This document shows positions 57,999-64,000 of a stretch of 64,000 nucleotides of DNA, piece by piece; positions within the stretch are counted from its first letter, which is position 1, and every line of letters begins with the position of its first letter. The stretch is from NCBI GenBank assembly GCA_000283575.1, contig AP012044.1, positions 2,356,001 through 2,420,000 on the forward strand. The letters are read 5' to 3'. The DNA is from Oscillibacter valericigenes Sjm18-20. Lineage in GTDB: Bacteria; Bacillota; Clostridia; Oscillospirales; Oscillospiraceae. The position numbers were made by a program, and so were the translations under genes. Below the pieces are notes generated by a model. The model was given only the letters and a program-made list of their open reading frames with translations. It ran no database searches and was not told where the DNA came from.

Positions 57999-59189
57999 TC
58001 ACCGAGCGTTATAAGCCTTGATACCAAGCGCCAGCAGCTCCATGGCGCGCTCCAGATCGGCCTGCTTCAAAACGTAGGCGAGACGGACCTCATCGCGGCC
58101 CTTGCCAGGAGTGGCATAGAAGCCCTCGCCGGGGGCGAACATGACGGTGTCGCCGTGGTCTTCAAAATGCTCCAGCAGCCACTTCTGGAATGTATCAGTG
58201 TTGTCTACCGGCAACTTTGCCATAATATAGAACGCACCCTTGGGGCACTCACACACCACGCCGGGAATCTTCTTAAGACCAGCCATGCAGGTGTCGCGAC
58301 GCTTCTTATACTCGTCGCGGACGGCGGCAAAGTATTCGGGACCCACGGTGTACAGCGCGGCGGCGCCCATCTGATCCAGCGTGGCGGAGCAAAGGCGGCC
58401 CTGACAGTACTTCATGGCATGAGCCATCAGATCCTTGTTGCGGGAAATCAGGACACCCACTCGGGCACCGCACGCGGAAAACCGCTTGGATACGGAATCA
58501 ATTACAATGACATTGTCCGCCGCATCCTCAAATTCCAGCATGGTGGCCAGTTTCTCACCGCCGTAGACGAACTCGCGGTATACCTCGTCGCCGATTACAA
58601 ACAGATTATGCTCCTTAGCGATATCCACGATCAGCTTCATCTCGTCGTGGGTCAGGACCACGCCGGTGGGGTTGCCGGGGTTGGTAACCATAATGGCACG
58701 GGTATGCTCATTGATCTCCGACTCGATCTTTTTGCGGTCGGCGTAATGATAGCCCTCTTCCGGAGTGGTGGGAATCGGATGGATTTTGCCGCCGGTGACC
58801 CGGGTGAAAGTATTATAGTTGGGATAGAACGGCTCGGGAATCAGGATCTCGTCCCCGTCGTCCAGAATGCACTCCATGACCATCTCCAGCGCTTCGCTGC
58901 CTCCGGTAGCGGCCAGAATATCGCCAGAATCCAATTTGATGTTCAGCTTGGCATAGTAACCGCGGACAGCCTCCACCAACTCGGGTACACCGGGAGAAGG
59001 TGCATACGCCAGTACGGGCTGCTTAAAGTCCTTTACCGCGTCAAAAAAGGCAGCGGGTGTTTCAATATCGGGTTGACCGATATTCAGATGGTAGATCTTA
59101 CGTCCCTTGGCTTCGGCCGCCACCGCAAAGGGGTGGAACTTCCGCATGGGGGACAAACCGCATTTTTCGATCTTACTCGAAAACTTCAT
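57999..59189 (-). CDS. PLP-dependent aminotransferase, class I/II
   Basis: 396 residues. VTNPGNPTGVVL, IGDEVYREFVYGG and the PLP lysine in SVSKRFSACGARVG, plus the N-terminal HLNIGQPDIETP. Resembles aspartate/aromatic aminotransferases; the substrate is not fixed by sequence. Promoter TTGACA / TAGAAT at 59275-59247. Confidence 0.93.
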   Translation of the reverse strand: MKFSSKIEKCGLSPMRKFHPFAVAAEAKGRKIYHLNIGQPDIETPAAFFDAVKDFKQPVLAYAPSPGVPELVEAVRGYYAKLNIKLDSGDILAATGGSEALEMVMECILDDGDEILIPEPFYPNYNTFTRVTGGKIHPIPTTPEEGYHYADRKKIESEINEHTRAIMVTNPGNPTGVVLTHDEMKLIVDIAKEHNLFVIGDEVYREFVYGGEKLATMLEFEDAADNVIVIDSVSKRFSACGARVGVLISRNKDLMAHAMKYCQGRLCSATLDQMGAAALYTVGPEYFAAVRDEYKKRRDTCMAGLKKIPGVVCECPKGAFYIMAKLPVDNTDTFQKWLLEHFEDHGDTVMFAPGEGFYATPGKGRDEVRLAYVLKQADLERAMELLALGIKAYNAR

Positions 59190-59246
59190 GACGGGATACC
59201 TCCTTTTTATTTTGCAAACTGTCTGTACAAACTGGCTTATACTTCC

Positions 59247-59275
59247 ATTCTAAGCGTCTTTTCCCGGGTTGTCAA
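59247..59275 (-). promoter_or_regulatory. Promoter of the aminotransferase gene
   Basis: On the minus strand TTGACA (59275-59270), 17-bp spacer, TAGAAT (59252-59247). Confidence 0.8.
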
Positions 59276-59371
59276 CACTTTCCTGACATCTGCCGTTCCC
59301 CGCCGTTAAGACAATTTGTACAGTGACTTATTCAAATTTTGCATTTCAATTATATAAATTCTCCAACGATT

Positions 59372-59418
59372 AACAGCCCGCCGGACGAAAAAGGCTTTTT
59401 TTCATCCGGCGAGCTGTT
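59372..59418 (-). terminator. Terminator after ftsK
   Basis: Stem AACAGC-2nt-GCCGGA / TCCGGC-2nt-GCTGTT around an A/T-rich loop that itself contains AAAAAAAGCC, located 8 bases past the ftsK stop. Confidence 0.7.
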
Positions 59419-59425
59419 TCCACGG

Positions 59426-61960
59426 TCAATCTTCTTCCTCCGGCGGCTCCTCCTTAAAAGGCGGCTCGTCGGGCGCGGGTACGGCGGCGTTCTGGCCGCC
59501 CATTTGCAGCTCCCGCCACTTATCCTTTGTAATCAGCAGCTGGCGGGGCTTGGACCCCTCAAACGGCCCCACAATCCCACGCTGCTCCATCTGATCCACC
59601 AGACGGGCGGCTCGGGAATACCCCAGCTTCAGCCGTCGCTGTAGCATAGAGACGGAGGCCTGTCCGGTTTCCAGCACTACGTCCACGGCAGCAGGCAACA
59701 GCTCGTCGGCCTCGTCCCTGATCGGCTCCGACGCATTGCCTTTGCCGCCCGCGGATTTCTCCTTCTCCTGGACGTTTTCCTCAATTTTCTGCATGACCTC
59801 GTCAGAGTAGTGGGCCTCGCCGGTCTGCTTGGCAAACTCCACTACCCGCTCGATTTCCTCAGGACTGATGAAGCAGCCCTGCACACGGGTGGGCTTACCG
59901 GAACCCAGCGGAAAATACAGCATGTCGCCCCGGCCCACCAGCTTTTCCGCGCCCTGCGTATCCAAAATAATGCGGGATTCCAGCGAGGATGCCACCGCGA
60001 AAGCGATGCGGCTGGGAATATTCGCCTTCATGATACCGGTGATGACATCGGAGGAGGGCCGCTGGGTGGCAATGACCAGATGCATCCCGGCAGCACGGCC
60101 CATCTGAGCCACGCGGCAAATAGATTCCTCCACCTCTTTCGCGGCCACCAGCATCAGATCCGCCAGTTCGTCGATGACCACCACCACGGAGGGCATGGTC
60201 ATCAGCTCCTCGTCGGTCCGCGCCAGAGTATTGTATCCTCTCAGGTCCTTCACGTTGTGCTCCGAGAATATCTTATACCGCTTCATCATCTCGTATACGG
60301 CCCATTGGAGCGCCCCGGCGGCCTTCTTCGGGTCCGTCACCACGGGGATCAGCAGATGGGGAATGCCGTTGTATGGGGCCAGCTCCACCATCTTCGGATC
60401 CACCATGATAAACCGCACCTCATCGGGGCTTGACTTGTACATCAGGCTGACGATCAGGGAGTTTGTACAAACGGACTTACCGGAGCCGGTGGTGCCCGCG
60501 ATCAGCACGTGGGGCAGCTTACCGATATCTCCCACAATGCAGTGTCCGCCGATATCCTTGCCCACGGCAAAGGCCACGGAGGATTTGTGGTTTGCGAACG
60601 TATTGGACTCCACCACGTCCCGGATCAGGACGGAGGACACGTGTTTATTGGGCACCTCAATGCCCACAACGGAAATTTTATCCGGGATGGGCGCAATGCG
60701 GACGCCGGAAGCCCCGAGGGCCAGCGCGATATCGTCCGCCAGATTTGTGATCTTGGAGAGCTTCACGCCCTGGTCCAGTACAAATTCATACCGGGTAACG
60801 GTGGGCCCGTGGACCACCTCTCCCGCCGTGGCCTCCACGCCAAAACTCTTCAGCGTCTCGCTGAGGCGGCGGGCGTTGTTCCGAAGCTCTGCCCCGGCCT
60901 CTGTAAAATCACCGGCGGTGTTTTCGTTCAGCAATGTGATGGGCGGGAACTGATAATCGCTTTCACCGGACACCATGGCGCCCTCGATCTGGGCCGTGAC
61001 CTCGGCGGTGGCAGCGGCAACCTCGCCCGCGGCGGATTTTGGCTTCGCCGCCGCAGGAACAGGCGGGGGTGCCGGGGACGCCGCAGAATTGGACGTCGGC
61101 GCAAAGACCGGCGCGGGCATGGAAAGCGGTTCCTGTGGAGCAGTCTGCACCGGCGGCGGAGCGGACTTCCCCGCCTCCTCTGTCAAAAACTGGTCCGGGG
61201 TGATCTGCTGGTCGGATTTCTGGCGGAAAAAGCCCTTGAGCAGACCGGTCTTCTTCTCCGGCTCGGGTCTTTGTTCCCCGTCCAGTGGAATGTCGATCGT
61301 GGAGCGCGCATCACCCCTGCTGCGGGGCGCTTCGGCCGGAATCGCGGGACGCGGAGCTTTCTCCGGCTCCGGCTCATACCGGACACGGTTGCGATGTCTC
61401 TCCGCCAGTCCGCTGGGCGTGACATGGAGGGAAACCATGGTCAGCGTGATAAGCAGCACCGCAAAAATGATGATGGAGACCACTCGTGAAAAAGCCGTTA
61501 CAACTCCGACAGCCATCAGCCCGGAGACCGCGCCGCCGGACTTGAGTCCGCCGCCGGAGGTCCACAGGGTCTTCAAAATACCTTTTGTAAACTCATATCC
61601 ATCCTTGAGAAGAACCAAGTGGGCCAGTGTTCCGAACAAAAGGGGCAGAAACAGGGTGCAAGTCACCCGGAGGGCTACGGGCCACCCGTGGTGAAACAGC
61701 AGCACAATCCCCGCCAGCGCCAGCGCGGGGGCCGCCAGCCAATAGCCATATCCGAACAGGCCCTTTAACAGTACGGCCAGCCAGTCGATAAAAACAGCAT
61801 CAACGCCGAAATAGCTCACCGCCGTGCATAGAGCCAGCACAAGGCAGACTACTCCACCCGCTTCCCTGCGAACAGGTCTTTTCGCCGGCGGAGCGGACTT
61901 TCTTCGGCCACCGGTGTTTTTTTTAGACGTTCCGCTTCTTTTGGTCGTGGTGCTCGCCAC
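59426..61960 (-). CDS. ftsK: DNA translocase FtsK/SpoIIIE
   Basis: 844 residues. N-terminal membrane domain with four helices (about 35-175), a variable Pro/Ala/Glu-rich linker (about 190-370), RecA-like motor with Walker A GTTGSGKSVC and Walker B VVVIDELADLML, and a C-terminal gamma domain (SVSMLQRRLKLGYSRAARLVD). It pumps chromosomal DNA at the septum; in spore formers it fills the forespore. A single copy is visible here, so division and sporulation roles cannot be separated. Confidence 0.95.
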   Translation of the reverse strand: MASTTTKRSGTSKKNTGGRRKSAPPAKRPVRREAGGVVCLVLALCTAVSYFGVDAVFIDWLAVLLKGLFGYGYWLAAPALALAGIVLLFHHGWPVALRVTCTLFLPLLFGTLAHLVLLKDGYEFTKGILKTLWTSGGGLKSGGAVSGLMAVGVVTAFSRVVSIIIFAVLLITLTMVSLHVTPSGLAERHRNRVRYEPEPEKAPRPAIPAEAPRSRGDARSTIDIPLDGEQRPEPEKKTGLLKGFFRQKSDQQITPDQFLTEEAGKSAPPPVQTAPQEPLSMPAPVFAPTSNSAASPAPPPVPAAAKPKSAAGEVAAATAEVTAQIEGAMVSGESDYQFPPITLLNENTAGDFTEAGAELRNNARRLSETLKSFGVEATAGEVVHGPTVTRYEFVLDQGVKLSKITNLADDIALALGASGVRIAPIPDKISVVGIEVPNKHVSSVLIRDVVESNTFANHKSSVAFAVGKDIGGHCIVGDIGKLPHVLIAGTTGSGKSVCTNSLIVSLMYKSSPDEVRFIMVDPKMVELAPYNGIPHLLIPVVTDPKKAAGALQWAVYEMMKRYKIFSEHNVKDLRGYNTLARTDEELMTMPSVVVVIDELADLMLVAAKEVEESICRVAQMGRAAGMHLVIATQRPSSDVITGIMKANIPSRIAFAVASSLESRIILDTQGAEKLVGRGDMLYFPLGSGKPTRVQGCFISPEEIERVVEFAKQTGEAHYSDEVMQKIEENVQEKEKSAGGKGNASEPIRDEADELLPAAVDVVLETGQASVSMLQRRLKLGYSRAARLVDQMEQRGIVGPFEGSKPRQLLITKDKWRELQMGGQNAAVPAPDEPPFKEEPPEEED

Positions 61961-62000
61961 AGTCGTACCTCCCCTACTCGCTCTTATGTAAAAATATTAA

Positions 62001-62855
62001 TCAGGCCGTTGTATTCTTGATAAAGACAAGAGCCAGTGTCAAAAAGCCTACCGCCCAGCAGTAGTATGCAAACCAACCGAATTTTCCTTTATCCGCGATC
62101 ATTTTCAGCAGCCGGATACAGGCGTATCCAACCAGCGCGGCCACCAGAACACCCGCCAGATACACCGGCACCTCGCCCCAGTCGATGCCGGCCTCCGCCG
62201 CGTCTTTCAGCGTCAGGATGTTGGCACCCAGCACGGCGGGAATCGACAGCAGAAACGAGAACCGCACGGCAAATTTCCGTTCAAACCCCACAAAGCACCC
62301 GGCGGTGATGGTGGTCCCGGAGCGGGAAATGCCCGGACAGGTGGCGATGGCCTGCCCCACGCCCACCAGAAGTACATCCAGCATCGTGGCGGAGCGCTCG
62401 GACTTGCGCCCCCTCCGCACCCGGTCGCTTGCAAACAGCAGGCAGCCGGTCAGCAGCAGGGCCACCACCACAAAGTAGATGTTACCCGACAACCCCTCGA
62501 TCTTGTCCTTGAAGGGCAGCACCAAAAACAGCGGCAGCGTACCCACGATGATGAGGAAAATCAGCCGCCGGGCCGGAGGCAGCGGCGTGGGCGTAGAATG
62601 GTGGGCAATGTCTCCAATCCCATGAAAAAGCTCGAAGAACATGGCCTTGATATCCGCCCAGTAAGCCACAAACACGGCCACCAGCGTGCCCATGTGCAGC
62701 AGCACGTCGAAAAAGTCCGGCGGGGTCCCAAAGCCCGTCTGCCTCAGCATGTACTCCGCGATGGCCAGATGTCCGGAGCTGGAAATAGGCAAAAATTCCG
62801 AAACGCCCTGGATTAAGCCCAGGACGATGGATGTCAATAGCGACAAAAACTCCAC
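62001..62855 (-). CDS. uppP: Undecaprenyl-diphosphatase UppP/BacA
   Basis: 284 residues, eight hydrophobic segments. QGVSEFLPISSSGHLAI at the N-terminus and ATCPGISRSGTTITAGCFVG in the middle are the paired active-site motifs. Recycles the undecaprenyl carrier of wall synthesis and gives bacitracin tolerance. AAAGGAGA ribosome site. Confidence 0.95.
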   Translation of the reverse strand: MEFLSLLTSIVLGLIQGVSEFLPISSSGHLAIAEYMLRQTGFGTPPDFFDVLLHMGTLVAVFVAYWADIKAMFFELFHGIGDIAHHSTPTPLPPARRLIFLIIVGTLPLFLVLPFKDKIEGLSGNIYFVVVALLLTGCLLFASDRVRRGRKSERSATMLDVLLVGVGQAIATCPGISRSGTTITAGCFVGFERKFAVRFSFLLSIPAVLGANILTLKDAAEAGIDWGEVPVYLAGVLVAALVGYACIRLLKMIADKGKFGWFAYYCWAVGFLTLALVFIKNTTA

Positions 62856-63097
62856 TCTCCTTTATGTACGGGAACGTTATTTCCGATCCCCCGCAAGCAG
62901 GGGGAAACTCGGTCTTCCGCGTATGCCGCGCGTCTTTTCTCTATCCTTAGCCGGCTGGCGGAACTATTTGGAATTATATCATAGCAGCCCGCAAAATTCC
63001 AGTCATATTTGCACTTCCTCCGTTTGCCGAAAAAGTTAACAGGCGTTTTGGGGCAGGCTGAGGCGGCGGGTTTCCCCGCCGCCCATTCAATCCGCTT
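62856..63097. other. Intergenic region between rnc and uppP
   Basis: 242 bases with a 9-bp stem GGCGGCGGG / CCCGCCGCC and 4-base loop (63062-63083) just past the rnc stop. No T-run follows. No gene seen. Confidence 0.6.
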
Positions 63098-63781
63098 TCA
63101 ATTATTTTGAAGCTCTTCCATTGCGGCCTTGGCGGCGGACTGCTCCGCCTCCTTCTTACTGTGGCCGCCGCCGGCACCGATCACCATACCGTTCAGCAGC
63201 ACTTCCGCCAGAAAGGTCTTGTCGTGGTCCGGTCCCTTCTCTCCCGCCATGCGGTAGAGAAGGACCTGATTGGCCTTGCGCTGGACCAGCTCCTGAAGCT
63301 CCGTTTTAAAATCCCGCCGCCGCTCTTCCACGACCTCTTCCCGCTCCGCGTCCAGCAGGCACCGGTGAATCAGGGCGGAGGCGGCGGTGATACCGCCGTC
63401 CAGATACACCGCGGCAAACACCGCCTCGGTGGCGTCTGCCAGGATGGAGGTCCGCTCCCGGCCCCCTCCCGCTTCCTCGCCCTTGCCCAGCTTCAGATAA
63501 CGGCCAAGTTCCAGCTTCCGCGCCACCTCATACAGGCTCTGTTCACATACCAGCGCCGCCCGAATGCGGGTCAGATCCCCCTCCGGCAGGTCGGGATGCT
63601 GCAAAAACAAGAACTCCGCCGTCACAAAGCCCAGCACAGAGTCGCCCAGGAATTCCAGCCGTTCGTTGCTGTTCATTCGCCGGCTCCGGTGCTCGTTGGC
63701 ATAAGAGCTGTGATTCAGCGCCTCCTCCAGCAAAGCCGGATTTTGGAAGGTATAATTCATTTTTGTCTCCAGTTCCTTCAT
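63098..63781 (-). CDS. rnc: Ribonuclease III
   Basis: 227 residues. N-terminal nuclease domain with the signature NERLEFLGDSVLGFVTAEFL and second-site residues EAVFAAVYLDGG; C-terminal dsRNA-binding domain ending GGGHSKKEAEQSAAKAAMEEL. Start ATG 63781 keeps MKELETKMNYTFQNPALL, which aligns with the usual N-terminus. Follows acpP, the common fab/acpP-rnc order. Confidence 0.95.
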   Translation of the reverse strand: MKELETKMNYTFQNPALLEEALNHSSYANEHRSRRMNSNERLEFLGDSVLGFVTAEFLFLQHPDLPEGDLTRIRAALVCEQSLYEVARKLELGRYLKLGKGEEAGGGRERTSILADATEAVFAAVYLDGGITAASALIHRCLLDAEREEVVEERRRDFKTELQELVQRKANQVLLYRMAGEKGPDHDKTFLAEVLLNGMVIGAGGGHSKKEAEQSAAKAAMEELQNN

Positions 63782-63838
63782 AAAAGCACACTCACACTCC
63801 CCCAAAAGGAAACCCCGCGCGGGGCGGGGAATTCCTTC

Positions 63839-64000
63839 TTAGTTGTTTAGTTTTCCGGCAAGATAATGGACAGCATCCCCCACGGTCTTCAGATCGCTCA
63901 GGTCGTCCTCCTGAATCTCGCCTACGTCAAATTCTTCCTCCATGGCCATCACCAGTTCCACCAGATCCACAGAATCCGCGCCCAGATCCTCCTCAAAGGA
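63839..64000 (-). CDS. acpP: Acyl carrier protein, C-terminal part (cut by window edge)
   Basis: 53 residues visible. [19 protein letters not shown] contains the DS motif whose serine carries phosphopantetheine; then [22 protein letters not shown], matching helices III-IV of ACP. Serves fatty acid synthesis. The start lies past 64000. Confidence 0.95.
   Translation of the reverse strand, partial: SFEEDLGADSVDLVELVMAMEEEFDVGEIQEDDLSDLKTVGDAVHYLAGKLNN

Noticed and set aside
57783..59309. 508-codon open frame opposite the aminotransferase
   Set aside because: It reads through the end of malic enzyme and the terminator and has no protein-like pattern.

Overview
The window is chromosomal DNA of a GC-rich, spore-forming Clostridia, most likely an Oscillospirales (Oscillospiraceae or Ruminococcaceae-like) gut bacterium. 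This is inferred from a SpoIVFA/SpoIVFB-like pair, the GC-rich coding style, the strong AGGAGG-type ribosome sites and the phage gene families; no species can be named from sequence alone. About two thirds of the window (1 to about 43795) is a prophage. Its right end abuts the 3' end of a tRNA-Pro(CGG) gene. The left attachment site is not inside the window.

Prophage, right to left, mostly on the minus strand. A tyrosine integrase (42621-43727) and a membrane-anchored DUF5067-type protein (41347-42336) flank a divergent repressor/Cro switch (40158-41167) with palindromic operators. Early genes run from about 40 kb down to 24.5 kb: 3D-domain protein, PcfK/PcfJ-like proteins, DUF3102 protein, two ASCH proteins, a radical SAM gene broken by a 23-bp tandem duplication, a phage DnaN clamp, HNH and NUMOD-type proteins, a DUF1064 nuclease and a HUH-type replication protein next to a CG-rich palindrome. 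Two short plus-strand genes in this region carry near-identical promoters. A RinA/ArpU-like regulator precedes the late operon.

Late operon (24 to 2.5 kb): a lambda-like head module (Nu1, GpA terminase, gpW, gpB portal, ClpP-like protease with nested scaffold, decoration protein, capsid E), then a P2-like contractile tail (sheath, tube, gpE/gpE' with a -1 frameshift on T8, tape measure, gpX, gpU-like, gp25, baseplate J, V, D, I, fibre). Three tandem tail-tip cassettes beginning MGK follow, with a (TG)18 microsatellite inside a leader ORF between the first two. Holin and CHAP endolysin end the operon. Beyond its terminator lies an AT-rich accessory segment with a Panacea-domain antitoxin and a membrane-protein partner, an unknown 186-residue gene and the tail of a sporulation-type sigma factor gene.

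Host segment (43.8 to 64 kb): tRNA-Pro and a candidate small RNA; SpoIVFA/SpoIVFB-like proteases; greA-lysS; rsmH and a MazG-like pyrophosphohydrolase; a decayed recQ; a DUF308 membrane protein; a PepD-type dipeptidase; a PqqD-like protein with a small membrane protein; an OPT transporter; malic enzyme; a class I aminotransferase; FtsK/SpoIIIE; UppP; RNase III; and the 3' part of acpP at the right edge.

The strongest unusual signal is the microsatellite-bearing leader ORF at 5322-5444. Its three possible frames end at the start of tail cassette 2, at the start of tail cassette 3, or immediately, which suggests a slippage-driven translational switch of tail-tip proteins.
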